In this document: piece after piece, positions 1-6,726 of the stretch | How the letters are laid out: each line of letters begins with the position of its first letter | How positions within the stretch are numbered: the first letter of the stretch is position 1 | From: Nitrosopumilales archaeon | GTDB lineage: Archaea > Thermoproteota > Nitrososphaeria > Nitrososphaerales > Nitrosopumilaceae | Reading direction: 5' to 3' | DNA length: 10,162 nt | NCBI GenBank assembly: GCA_016176745.1 | Contig: JACOWO010000049.1 | Location: forward strand, 1-10,162 | The notes under the pieces: generated by a model | The model's input: the letters and a program-made list of their open reading frames with translations, nothing else | What the model was told of the DNA's origin: nothing | The model's database searches: none | Translations under genes and position numbers: made by a program

Positions 1-1
1 C

Positions 2-73
2 TACGAAGTTTATCATACTAGTGTAAAAGTTGTTGAGCTAAATCGGATCTTGCTAAAAATTTTTTTGCCATAG
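2..73 (+). other. Possible 3' end of an upstream CDS (weak)
   Basis: One frame stays open from the window edge for 23 codons and ends in TAG at 71-73. The residues are a plausible protein tail with alternating charged and hydrophobic positions, ending ILLKIFLP. An open stretch this short is common by chance in AT-rich DNA and no family can be recognised, so this is only a candidate. The T-run at 60-66 could also mark termination of whatever precedes. Confidence 0.15.
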
Positions 74-76
74 AAG

Positions 77-83
77 TTATATT
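77..83 (+). promoter_or_regulatory. Putative TATA box of nrdJ
   Basis: TTATATT lies about 37 nt before the nrdJ ATG. Archaeal transcription usually begins about 25 nt downstream of the box, which would give a leader of roughly 10 nt that includes the GGAG site at 107-110. The match is modest. Confidence 0.35.
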
Positions 84-106
84 CACTTGATTTCCTAGAC
101 TATTCC

Positions 107-110
107 GGAG
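107..110 (+). promoter_or_regulatory. Shine-Dalgarno site of nrdJ
   Basis: GGAG matches the core complementary to the 3' end of archaeal 16S rRNA and sits 6 nt before the ATG at 117. This supports that start. It also sets nrdJ apart from most other unit-leading genes here, which have no such site. Confidence 0.5.
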
Positions 111-116
111 ATACTT

Positions 117-2771
117 ATGGCAGATTTTTCTCAAATAGAAGACTCGATCGTTGAAATTCGCAAACGAAATGGAAAAATGACGAATTTCAATAAAGACAAA
201 ATTACAAACGCCATATACAAGGCGATTGGGGCTACTACGGGTGAAGCGAACCGTGGTTTAGCAGAAGAACTAACAGGCGGGGTTTTGAAAAAATTAATGG
301 AGCAGGGCTTTTCTGCATCAACTACACCAAGCGTTGAAGATATTCAAGATATGGTAGAATCTACCCTAATTGAACGGGGCTATAGCGAAATAGCCAAAGC
401 CTACATTCTGTACAGACATGAGCGACGCAAATTAAGAGACGACAAAATGAAGGTACTAAACACCAAACACCTTGATCCGGTAGCAAAAAAGTTTGATCTT
501 AATTGTTTGAGGGTCTTGGCATCAAGATACCTTATGCGAAATAACAAAAACGAAATTGTTGAAAGCCCAGAAGCTATGTTTGAACGAGTCGCAATTTTAG
601 TAGGCCTTGGAGATGTCTTATATGATAACAAGGTCTTTTCAGTTGAAGGCAACATAAAGCAGGACATAGAAGAGGCAAGAAAATACCTTGAAAAACTTGG
701 TGACTTTGATTACAAATTCAGGATAGGTGAATACTATCTAAACAAGTGGCACTTTCGAGGACTGATAACTCACTACATCGGCTTGGCAAAGAAAGGCCAG
801 ATGAAAGTAAGCTTCAAAGAACTCTTGACTATGATTGCATCAAAGAAGCTTGATGACCATGCCGACAAGATAAAAGAATACATGGAACTTATGACAACAC
901 AAGACTTCTTACCAAACTCACCAACAATGATGAATGCAGGTGGACGATTAGGCCAACTATCTGCCTGTTTTGTGCTTGATATGCAAGATGACATGGAAAA
1001 AATCATGAAATCAACATCAGACGCAGCACTAATCTTCAAGTCAGGCGGTGGGGTTGGAATAAACTATTCTGATCTGCGCCAAGAAGGAGACATTGTAGCA
1101 TCAACATCTGGTGTTGCTTCAGGACCTGTTTCCTTTATGAACATCATAAACACAGTCACCGAAGTTGTAAAGCAAGGTGGAAAACGTCGAGGTGCAAACA
1201 TGGGCATCTTGGAGACATGGCATCCAGACGTTGAAAAATTTATCACAAACAAGACACAGCCTGGCATTTTGGAGAACTTTAATGTCAGCATTGGAATATG
1301 GGAGGACTTTTGGAATGCACTTGTAAACACCGAAGACGGCAAGTACACGTTACGCAATCCTCGCGACAAGTCACCTGTCCGTGAGATTAATTCACATCAG
1401 CTAATTGATCTGATAGCACTTTCAGCATGGAAGAGTGCAGAACCGGGTCTGATCTTTTTTGATCTAATCAACAAATACAATGTATTTGCAAAAGCAAGGG
1501 GTATGCCACTGCGTGCTACAAATCCATGTGGAGAGCAAAGCCTCTATCCATACGAGTCATGTAATCTTGGCTCTATCAACTTGGCAAATCTTGTAAAACG
1601 AAAAGCAGACGGACAGTATGAGTTTGACTGGCAACGATATGAAGAGACTATCAGAAAAACCACAAGATTTCTTGACAACGTAATTGACATGAATAATTAT
1701 CCTGTCCCAGAAATCGATGTTGCATCAAAAGAATCACGACGAATTGGACTAGGTGTTATGGGGGTTGCAGATCTACTCTACAAGCTTAGAATCCCATACA
1801 ACTCACAGGAAGGATATGAATTCCAATCAAAGCTAGCCGAGGCATTATCATACTATTCTATGGAAGAAAGTGTTGCCTTGGCAAAATCACGTGGAGAATT
1901 TCCATTATGTCCAAAAACGGAATATCCTGAAGGAAATATCCCTATTGCTGGATTTTATGAAAAGCCAAAAGAAGAACACAGCCATGACTGGGACGCCTTA
2001 ATCTCAAAGATAAAAAAACACGGGATTAGAAACGTACTTACAACAACTGTAGCCCCAACAGGCACTTTATCTATGATAGCAGACTGCACAAACGGAATGG
2101 AGCCAACATTTGCACTTGTTTTTGAAAAACGAGTAACCGTAGGAAGGTTCTTTTATACAAACAAAATCTTTGAGCAAGTACTCAAAGACAACGGGATATA
2201 CAGCGAGGAAATTCTTGCAAAAATCGCAGATAACTATGGATCACTAATGGGGCTCCCAGAAATCCCAGAATGGATGCAAAAAATCTTTGTTACAGCAATG
2301 GACATTCACTGGGCAGACCATTTAATGGCACAATCTGTATGGCAGCTCTGGATTGGCAATGCAATTGCAAAAACAATTAACATGCCCCATGATGTATCAT
2401 CAGACGACGTCAAGGCAGCATATCTTTTGGCACATGAAATGGCGCTAAAAGGTATCACTGTATACCGTGATGGCTCACGACACCAGCAGGTACTTCATAT
2501 GACAAGTGAAAATGCAGAAAAAAACTTTGAGGTAAGACCAAGCAATTTTGTTACCAACTTTATTACACAAAACATCAGGAACTCTTACATAAGAGCCCAA
2601 GTTGATAACGCACTACGGCTAAAGACTCCAGAAGAAACACCAAAACAAAGTAGCGTAAAAGAGGAAATAAAAGAAGAAAGTCTGTGTCCTACATGCAAAA
2701 ACAATCTTGTTTTTGTGGAAGGATGTAGCATATGCATAGAATGCGGCTTTAGTGGCTGTACGTCTGGCTGA
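117..2771 (+). CDS. nrdJ: Adenosylcobalamin-dependent (class II) ribonucleoside-diphosphate reductase
   Basis: This cytoplasmic enzyme reduces ribonucleotides to deoxyribonucleotides, using a thiyl radical generated from vitamin B12 coenzyme. The 884-residue protein has an N-terminal ATP-cone (about 11-101) for allosteric control, then the ten-stranded reductase barrel. Visible active-site elements are Cys284 in LSACFV, the NPCGEQ motif with Asn469, Cys471 (radical) and Glu473, and Cys482 eleven residues later as partner of Cys284. VAPTGT at 645-650 is the phosphate-binding loop. The C-terminal tail carries six cysteines (857, 860, 870, 873, 876, 881), the usual redox or zinc-ribbon tail of B12-dependent enzymes. 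Length and motif order fit a complete NrdJ. The start is the ATG at 117, preceded by GGAG. No radical-generating small subunit (NrdB) or activase (NrdG) is encoded nearby, as expected for class II. Confidence 0.97.
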   Translation: MADFSQIEDSIVEIRKRNGKMTNFNKDKITNAIYKAIGATTGEANRGLAEELTGGVLKKLMEQGFSASTTPSVEDIQDMVESTLIERGYSEIAKAYILYRHERRKLRDDKMKVLNTKHLDPVAKKFDLNCLRVLASRYLMRNNKNEIVESPEAMFERVAILVGLGDVLYDNKVFSVEGNIKQDIEEARKYLEKLGDFDYKFRIGEYYLNKWHFRGLITHYIGLAKKGQMKVSFKELLTMIASKKLDDHADKIKEYMELMTTQDFLPNSPTMMNAGGRLGQLSACFVLDMQDDMEKIMKSTSDAALIFKSGGGVGINYSDLRQEGDIVASTSGVASGPVSFMNIINTVTEVVKQGGKRRGANMGILETWHPDVEKFITNKTQPGILENFNVSIGIWEDFWNALVNTEDGKYTLRNPRDKSPVREINSHQLIDLIALSAWKSAEPGLIFFDLINKYNVFAKARGMPLRATNPCGEQSLYPYESCNLGSINLANLVKRKADGQYEFDWQRYEETIRKTTRFLDNVIDMNNYPVPEIDVASKESRRIGLGVMGVADLLYKLRIPYNSQEGYEFQSKLAEALSYYSMEESVALAKSRGEFPLCPKTEYPEGNIPIAGFYEKPKEEHSHDWDALISKIKKHGIRNVLTTTVAPTGTLSMIADCTNGMEPTFALVFEKRVTVGRFFYTNKIFEQVLKDNGIYSEEILAKIADNYGSLMGLPEIPEWMQKIFVTAMDIHWADHLMAQSVWQLWIGNAIAKTINMPHDVSSDDVKAAYLLAHEMALKGITVYRDGSRHQQVLHMTSENAEKNFEVRPSNFVTNFITQNIRNSYIRAQVDNALRLKTPEETPKQSSVKEEIKEESLCPTCKNNLVFVEGCSICIECGFSGCTSG

Positions 2772-2782
2772 CCTATCACAAC

Positions 2783-2788
2783 TTTTTT
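2783..2788 (+). terminator. T-tract after nrdJ; possible terminator or weak promoter of the next gene
   Basis: Six consecutive T residues lie 12 nt after the nrdJ stop, followed by a second T-rich stretch at 2794-2801. U-tracts terminate archaeal transcription without needing a hairpin, and I see none here. The same tract lies about 26-31 nt before the TTG start at 2814, where a TATA element would sit, so it could instead be a poor TATA box. Confidence 0.3.
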
Positions 2789-2813
2789 ACTACCTTTTCT
2801 TCTGCCAACATCA

Positions 2814-3602
2814 TTGAACAAAAAACTAGTTGGTGTAATTGGAGCAATAATAGCTGCAGCTGTTATAACAATCATTGTTGTTTTAACAGTTGATTTTGAA
2901 AATAACAACACAATTCCATTAACTACAAATCCAAATCTTGGACTTGTTGTAAATACACCAACATCTGCAACTACACTTGAAGAGCTAAACAGAGTTTATG
3001 AACAAGCAGCAACAACTGGCGTTGGAAGAAATAACTTCTATATGTTTTGGAATATTTTAGAACCAGACAATACTGTAAGAGTTCTTGATGTTGTATTGTC
3101 TAGATACAACATAATTGATACTGTCATAATTGGCGCAGAAATCGAGGAACACTTTCGCTATAACGAGGGAGGAGTTGAAAACTATAAGCACTTTTTCAAT
3201 ATCGTATATGAGAAAATCAAACAAAAACATCCCGACGTAAAAATAGGAAGCTCATTTGCTCTGCATGCCATTTTTAACAAAAATCTAGAAAATCTAGTAA
3301 GTGAGCTTGGCATGGGCGATTTTGTTGCCTTTTCATACTTTCCAGTAGACAGCCTAAACGATATAGCAAAAACACCATACGAGGCACAAACTGATTTGGA
3401 AAAAATACTCGATTTGGTTCCTGACAAAAAAGTTGCTTTATTTGAAATAAGTTGGAGTACATCTGAGTTTGTTAATGGAAATGAACAGGATCAAGTAGAA
3501 TTTTTAAAAACTGCATATGATTTCTATAGGAAAAACAAGTCACAAATTGAATTCTTCACATGGTACAGACAATATGATAGACCAGAGGGCGTGAGTTTGT
3601 AA
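2814..3602 (+). CDS. Membrane-anchored TIM-barrel (glycoside hydrolase-like) protein, C-terminally frameshifted
   Basis: The open frame gives 262 residues from a TTG start (MNKKLVGVIG...). Residues 5-27 are strongly hydrophobic, so the protein is probably anchored with its body outside the cell. The rest looks like a TIM-barrel glycosidase: strands at about 41-47, 73-79, 102-108, 142-148, 169-176, 206-212 and 245-251. Glutamates sit where clan-A glycosidases place acid/base and nucleophile: Glu109/Glu111 after strand 4 (IIGAEIEEHF) and Glu211 on strand 7 (ALFEISWS). Only seven strands are visible; the one expected between 79 and 102 is missing. The frame then stops at 3600-3602, and the natural C-terminus continues in another frame to 3703. 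The family assignment is from fold pattern and motifs only. The gene may be a decaying pseudogene, or the break may be a sequencing error. No ATG exists in frame upstream. Confidence 0.6.
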   Translation: MNKKLVGVIGAIIAAAVITIIVVLTVDFENNNTIPLTTNPNLGLVVNTPTSATTLEELNRVYEQAATTGVGRNNFYMFWNILEPDNTVRVLDVVLSRYNIIDTVIIGAEIEEHFRYNEGGVENYKHFFNIVYEKIKQKHPDVKIGSSFALHAIFNKNLENLVSELGMGDFVAFSYFPVDSLNDIAKTPYEAQTDLEKILDLVPDKKVALFEISWSTSEFVNGNEQDQVEFLKTAYDFYRKNKSQIEFFTWYRQYDRPEGVSL

Positions 3603-3703
3603 TAGAACGACTTGGTTATTACTTGTGCAATGCAGGACTAGTCGATGTTAAGGGAACTCCAAAACCTGGTTGGTCAGAATTCAAAAAACAGATACAGCAA
3701 TAA
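3593..3703 (+). pseudogene. Out-of-frame C-terminal remnant of the glycoside hydrolase-like gene
   Basis: This frame is open from 3581 and encodes EFVIERLGYYLCNAGLVDVK followed by GTPKPGWSEFKKQIQQ, ending at TAA 3701-3703. GLVDVKGTPKPGW is the kind of segment that closes a glycosidase barrel, where the last helix and a PKP-W loop follow strand 8. It therefore looks like the true end of the protein at 2814. One extra base in the GGG run at 3587-3589 would read ...RPEGREFVIER... without interruption. The whole gene would then be about 296 residues and end 5 nt before nep1. Confidence 0.65.
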
Positions 3704-3708
3704 TTTCC

Positions 3709-4377
3709 ATGCTCTCATTAATACTTGCCGAGTCTTCACTTGAACTTGTTCCAAAAGAACTCCAAGCTCACAACTCTGTAGTTTTACACAGCAAAAGAAT
3801 TGATAAAAAACCATCTGAGATTTTACTGGATAATTCATGGCACTTTGCTGCCATGAAAGGAATAGAAAACGAGATTAAAAGAGGCAGGCCAGATCTAGTA
3901 CACATTTCCTTACTAGCTGCATGTTCAACTCCGCTTTACCTTGACAATAAGATTAGAATCTATATTCATACCATAAATGACAACGTAATATTTGTAGGCA
4001 AGGAAGTTCATATTCCAAAATCTTACCACAGGTTTGCAGGACTAATCGAGCAGCTATTCAAAGACAACATTGTAAAAACTGATGATAAAACACTACTGGA
4101 GCTAAAAGAGATGAAATTTGATCAATTAATTGACACAATAAACCCAGAACAAGTCATAGGGCTATCAACAGAGGGAACATCAAGCACATACGAAAATGTA
4201 GCAAAAAAACTAAGTGACAAATCATGTGTAATTATTGGTGGTTTTCAGAAAGGACACTTCTCAAATTCGATTAAAAGAAGAATTGATCAGCTGATCAAAA
4301 TTGATAAAATGCCTATAGAATCTCATGTTGTGACTAGTAGAATTCTTTACGAGTATGAAAAAACAATTTTTATGTAG
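3709..4377 (+). CDS. nep1: Ribosomal RNA small subunit pseudouridine N1-methyltransferase Nep1 (Emg1)
   Basis: Nep1 is a SPOUT-class methyltransferase that uses S-adenosylmethionine to N1-methylate a conserved pseudouridine of small-subunit rRNA. It also helps assemble the small subunit. The 222-residue protein opens with the first strand LSLILAES and has the RNA-binding motif RGRPDLVH (58-65), HTINDN (87-92), and the knotted cofactor-binding half with GLSTEGTSS (151-159) and GGFQKGHF (177-184). It ends with VVTSRILYEYE, typical of the family. I chose the ATG at 3709 rather than the in-frame GTG at 3670, because the earlier start would overlap the upstream remnant and add residues before the conserved first strand. 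No TATA box or Shine-Dalgarno site is evident, so it is probably co-transcribed with the gene at 2814. Its 3' end abuts the tRNA. Confidence 0.93.
   Translation: MLSLILAESSLELVPKELQAHNSVVLHSKRIDKKPSEILLDNSWHFAAMKGIENEIKRGRPDLVHISLLAACSTPLYLDNKIRIYIHTINDNVIFVGKEVHIPKSYHRFAGLIEQLFKDNIVKTDDKTLLELKEMKFDQLIDTINPEQVIGLSTEGTSSTYENVAKKLSDKSCVIIGGFQKGHFSNSIKRRIDQLIKIDKMPIESHVVTSRILYEYEKTIFM
4367..4372 (+). promoter_or_regulatory. Putative TATA box of tRNA-Gly
   Basis: TTTTTA overlaps the last codons of nep1 and lies about 30-35 nt before the mature tRNA 5' end. That spacing would place the start of transcription a few bases upstream of the tRNA, with a short 5' leader for RNase P to remove. The sequence match is weak. 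Confidence 0.3.
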
Positions 4378-4401
4378 GCCACAAAGCCTGCTCATTTAGG
4401 C

Positions 4402-4474
4402 GCGGTCGTAGTATAGTCTGGTAGTACGCTGGCCTTCCAAGCCCGTCACCCGGGTTCAAATCCCGGCGACCGCA
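4402..4474 (+). tRNA. tRNA-Gly (anticodon TCC)
   Basis: The 73-nt sequence folds into a full cloverleaf. The acceptor stem GCGGTCG/CGACCGC pairs perfectly, with discriminator A at 4474. The D arm is GTAT/GTAC with GG in its loop. The anticodon arm is CTGGC/GCCCG around loop CTTCCAA, with TCC at 4436-4438, which reads GGA and related glycine codons. The variable loop is TCAC, and the T arm is CCGGG/CCCGG with TTCAAAT. There is no intron and no encoded CCA, so the CCA must be added after transcription. One oddity is a T-C mismatch in the second pair of the anticodon stem (4430 against 4444). It lies between nep1 and rnp4, whose product processes tRNA 5' ends. Confidence 0.95.
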
Positions 4475-4488
4475 TCTTATTGTTATAA

Positions 4489-4498
4489 TTTTTAAAAT
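4489..4498 (+). promoter_or_regulatory. TATA box of rnp4
   Basis: TTTTTAAAAT is centred about 26 nt before the ATG at 4519, the spacing expected if transcription starts at or next to the start codon. No Shine-Dalgarno site lies between, which fits a leaderless mRNA. The T-rich stretch just after the tRNA may also end tRNA transcription. Confidence 0.5.
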
Positions 4499-4518
4499 CG
4501 ATACAATATCATCTTTGT

Positions 4519-4821
4519 ATGAATAAAGAAAGAAAAGAGATCGCACTTGAGCGAATGAAAATTTTAATCGAAAACGCATTGAGTAATGCAAAATCAAATC
4601 CAGAGCTGTCGCAAAAACAGGCATTACACGCAAAAAAAATTAGCACGCACTATAGAATTCAAATGCCTTATGAATTTAGGATGATGTTTTGTAAAAAATG
4701 TAAAAGCTTTATCGCACCAAGTGTAAACTCACGAACACGGATAGGTCGTTCTTCATTAAAATCGATCCGGACTACTTGTAATTTTTGCAGTCATATTTAT
4801 CGTAAAGTAATAGCTCAATGA
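4519..4821 (+). CDS. rnp4: Ribonuclease P protein component 4 (Rpp21/Rpr2 family)
   Basis: This small protein is a subunit of archaeal RNase P, the RNA-based enzyme that removes the 5' leader of precursor tRNAs. In the family it pairs with Rnp1 (Rpp29) on the specificity side of the RNA. The 100-residue sequence has a basic helical N-terminal half (about 3-45) and a zinc ribbon with Cys58-x2-Cys61 and Cys87-x2-Cys90. Between these is the conserved segment with PSVNSRTRIGR (67-77). Family proteins have the same helix-helix-ribbon layout and are about 100-120 residues, so this looks complete. The ATG follows a well-placed TATA box. The gene sits directly after a tRNA and before a ribosomal protein gene, a fitting setting for RNA processing. 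Confidence 0.9.
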   Translation: MNKERKEIALERMKILIENALSNAKSNPELSQKQALHAKKISTHYRIQMPYEFRMMFCKKCKSFIAPSVNSRTRIGRSSLKSIRTTCNFCSHIYRKVIAQ

Positions 4822-4829
4822 TTTATAAG
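4822..4829 (+). promoter_or_regulatory. TATA box of rps19e
   Basis: TTTATAAG, a near-ideal archaeal TATA element, starts immediately after the rnp4 stop and is centred 27 nt before the rps19e ATG. No Shine-Dalgarno site follows, so the message is probably leaderless. Confidence 0.6.
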
Positions 4830-4852
4830 ACCAGTAACGAGTTTGACTTTTC

Positions 4853-5305
4853 ATGGCAAAAGTATACGACGTTCCAGCGGATTTATTGATCGAAAAATTA
4901 ACGGAGATTCTAAAAAAAGAAGAGCTTCAGCCACCTAGCTGGCTGCCATATGTAAAGACAGGTTCACACAAAGAAAGGCCACCTCAAAATCGTGACTGGT
5001 GGTACACAAGATGTGCATCTATTCTACGGAAAATCTATCTTCATGGTCCAGTAGGAATCACCGATTTACGCAGTATGTATGGTGGAAGTAAACCTGTTGG
5101 ATATGGTGGGGCCCATCATAGACTGGCAGGCGGTGCAATCATACGTGCTGCAATTCATAGATTAGAAAAATTAGGATATGTAGAAAAGGTTGAAAAAAAA
5201 GGACGCGTCGTATCAAGACAGGGAATGCAAAAGCTTGACAAGCTAGCAACCGAAATTTTAAATGAGCTTGTCGTTAAAACACCACACTTGAAAGTTTATT
5301 CATAA
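4853..5305 (+). CDS. rps19e: Small ribosomal subunit protein eS19 (S19e)
   Basis: This is a structural protein of the 30S subunit found only in archaea and eukaryotes, where it is needed for small-subunit maturation. The 150-residue protein matches the family from end to end. It has an N-terminal VYDVPADLLIEKL helix, the RDWWYTRCASILRKIY segment (47-62), the HGPVGI turn (64-69), the glycine-rich MYGG...GYGG region (76-86), and a winged-helix portion with RAAIHRLEKLGYV (98-110) and GRVVSRQG (117-124). The start is the first ATG after a strong TATA box. The PDCD5 homologue follows after 9 nt, the same pairing seen in many archaea. Nothing looks truncated. Confidence 0.96.
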   Translation: MAKVYDVPADLLIEKLTEILKKEELQPPSWLPYVKTGSHKERPPQNRDWWYTRCASILRKIYLHGPVGITDLRSMYGGSKPVGYGGAHHRLAGGAIIRAAIHRLEKLGYVEKVEKKGRVVSRQGMQKLDKLATEILNELVVKTPHLKVYS

Positions 5306-5311
5306 TGTGAT

Positions 5312-5331
5312 ATCATGAGTCATCATGAGTC
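5312..5331 (+). repeat. Perfect 10-bp tandem duplication across the PDCD5 start codon
   Basis: The unit ATCATGAGTC occurs twice, at 5312-5321 and 5322-5331. Each copy contains an ATG, but only the one at 5315 is in frame with the conserved protein; the one at 5325 opens a 10-codon frame. Because the unit is not a multiple of three, losing one copy would put the remaining ATG out of frame. Confidence 0.8.
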
Positions 5332-5599
5332 TAATGAAACAGATGATCAGGAACTAAGAGAAGCACAAATAGCCGCTCAAAAAGAAATAATTCTAAAACA
5401 AATCCTATCTTCTGAGGCAAGACTACGTCTGAATAATGTTAAACTAGTCAAACCAGAACTTGCAAACATGGTTGAAAACTATTTGATAAGCATGGCATCA
5501 CAGGGAAAAGTACAATCTCAGATAACAGATGATCAGCTAAAACAAATTCTTTTATCAATTCAACAACCAAAACGTGATTTTAAGATAAATCGAAGATAA
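5315..5599 (+). CDS. DNA-binding protein of the PDCD5/TFAR19 family
   Basis: Members of this archaeal-eukaryotic family are small helical proteins. Archaeal ones bind nucleic acid weakly and eukaryotic PDCD5 associates with chaperonin, but the precise archaeal role is unsettled. The 94-residue protein has an acidic N-terminus, a long helix (about 11-31), and the signature ILSSEARLRLNNVKLVKPEL (30-49). The conserved VENYLISMASQGKV and ITDDQLKQIL segments follow (53-66 and 70-79), and it ends in a basic FKINRR tail. The length is usual. The gene starts 9 nt after rps19e and is probably co-transcribed with it. GTGAT at 5307-5311 resembles part of a Shine-Dalgarno site. In many archaea the next genes would be rpl39e, rpl31e and tif6; here the cluster ends and an oxidoreductase follows. 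Confidence 0.92.
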   Translation: MSHHESNETDDQELREAQIAAQKEIILKQILSSEARLRLNNVKLVKPELANMVENYLISMASQGKVQSQITDDQLKQILLSIQQPKRDFKINRR

Positions 5600-5606
5600 G
5601 CTAAGA

Positions 5607-5616
5607 AAATATAATT
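5607..5616 (+). promoter_or_regulatory. TATA box of the reductase-lyase unit
   Basis: AAATATAATT is centred 28 nt before the ATG at 5640, consistent with transcription starting at or near the start codon. It begins a new transcription unit only 7 nt after the PDCD5 stop codon. Confidence 0.5.
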
Positions 5617-5630
5617 AGGGGAAATAGGGG
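5617..5630 (+). repeat. Paired AGGGG motifs between TATA box and start codon
   Basis: AGGGG occurs at 5617-5621 and 5626-5630, separated by AAAT. The pair occupies the interval between the TATA box and the expected transcription start. That is where an archaeal repressor would block polymerase recruitment, so it is a candidate operator. GGGG runs are not a good Shine-Dalgarno match. Chance cannot be ruled out for such a short repeat. Confidence 0.3.
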
Positions 5631-5639
5631 CTTTACTCA

Positions 5640-6719
5640 ATGAAAGCTGTAGTTTATGAAGAATATACTCCAAATGATGATTACAAAAAAATTTTAAAAG
5701 TAAAAGATGTTCCTGAACCAAAACCAAAATCAACCGAAGTAGTATTCAAAGTCAAGGCAGCGGCTCTAAATTATAACGATCTTTGGGGAATGCGAGGCCA
5801 ACCAATACCTGTCCCACTACCACACATATCTGGATCTGATGCAGCAGGTGAGGTAATAGCAGTTGGAGATGAGGTAAAAAACATCAAGGTTGGAGACAGA
5901 GTAGCATCACACTCCAATATGTCATGTAGAGTTTGTAGTGCATGTACTGATGGTCGTGAATATGATTGTGAAAAGCGAACTATCTGGGGATTTCAGACAG
6001 GACCGCTATGGGGTGCATACTCTGAGGTTACTCATCTACCTGAGGTAAATGTTGTAAAGATTCCACAAAATGTGAGCTTTGAGGAAGCAGCTGCAGCTTC
6101 TATGACGTTACTTACTTCATGGCATATGCTTGTAGGTAGAGCAAAGATTAGGCCTGGCCAGGTAGTTTTGATAATGGGCGGTGGCTCTGGAGTTGGAAGT
6201 TTTGGTATACAAATTGCCAAGCTGTATGGATGTACAGTTATTGCAACTGCAAGTGGAGACAAGCTTGAAAAATGCAAAAAACTTGGAGCCGATTATGCAG
6301 TAGATCACAGAAAGGAAGACTGGAATAAAGAGGTTAGAGAAATAACAAAAGAAATCTCAAAAAAGCTTGGCATATCTCCTGGAATTGATGTTTCATTTGA
6401 TCATATAGGTCAAACCCACTGGAACAAGCAGCTCACACTTCTAAAATATGGTGCAACACTAGTATCATGCGGCGCAACTACTGGTTATGATGCGCAAACC
6501 GATCTCAGACACATCTTTTTCAAGGGAACTAACATTTTGGGTTCAACTCAAGGAACTCGTGCAGAACTAGAGCAGGGATTCTTTTGGATGGGCCAAGGAA
6601 AGATAAAAGCAGCAATTGACTCAATTCATTCCTTTGAAAATGCTGCAGATGCACACACAAAGATGTTAACCGGAAAAGGCCTTTTTGGAAAAATCTTACT
6701 GAAACCAGAAGGCGCCTAG
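5640..6719 (+). CDS. Medium-chain dehydrogenase/reductase (zinc-type alcohol dehydrogenase/enoyl reductase-like)
   Basis: This cytoplasmic NAD(P)H-dependent oxidoreductase of 359 residues belongs to the medium-chain dehydrogenase/reductase superfamily. It has the N-terminal GroES-like domain (about 25-140), then a Rossmann domain with the nucleotide-binding loop GGGSGVGSFG (180-189). Four cysteines at 96, 99, 102 and 110 form the structural zinc lobe. The usual catalytic-zinc ligands are not seen: the Cys position is Asn (ALNYNDLWG, 42-50) and the GHE motif is replaced by SGSDAAG (64-70). This pattern fits quinone or enoyl-thioester reductases, such as crotonyl- or acryloyl-CoA reductases, better than true alcohol dehydrogenases. 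The lyase gene 7 nt downstream also suggests a CoA-ester substrate. An acryloyl-CoA reductase role in the 3-hydroxypropionate/4-hydroxybutyrate cycle is possible but unproven. The ATG follows a TATA box. Confidence 0.9.
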   Translation: MKAVVYEEYTPNDDYKKILKVKDVPEPKPKSTEVVFKVKAAALNYNDLWGMRGQPIPVPLPHISGSDAAGEVIAVGDEVKNIKVGDRVASHSNMSCRVCSACTDGREYDCEKRTIWGFQTGPLWGAYSEVTHLPEVNVVKIPQNVSFEEAAAASMTLLTSWHMLVGRAKIRPGQVVLIMGGGSGVGSFGIQIAKLYGCTVIATASGDKLEKCKKLGADYAVDHRKEDWNKEVREITKEISKKLGISPGIDVSFDHIGQTHWNKQLTLLKYGATLVSCGATTGYDAQTDLRHIFFKGTNILGSTQGTRAELEQGFFWMGQGKIKAAIDSIHSFENAADAHTKMLTGKGLFGKILLKPEGA

Positions 6720-6726
6720 ATTTTTT

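Noticed and set aside
54..107. Minus-strand mini-frame (MAKKFLARSDLAQQLLH) upstream of nrdJ
   Set aside because: It has only 17 codons, overlaps the likely nrdJ promoter, and shows no ribosome site or family resemblance.
2585..2911. Minus-strand frame bridging the end of nrdJ and the next gene
   Set aside because: It opposes the conserved cysteine-rich tail of NrdJ and the membrane anchor of the next protein, with no recognisable domain or promoter.
3670..3708. Extended nep1 start at GTG 3670
   Set aside because: The added residues are out-of-frame reading of the glycosidase-like tail, and Nep1 proteins begin at the strand encoded from 3709.
4376..4390. Small hairpin AGGC-CACAAA-AGCCT-like between nep1 and the tRNA
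   Set aside because: The stem is only about 4 bp. It is too weak to claim as a terminator or RNA element.
4370..4633. Minus-strand open frame of 87 codons across the tRNA and the start of rnp4
   Set aside because: It is antisense to a well-folded tRNA and a recognised RNase P subunit, and its translation resembles no family.
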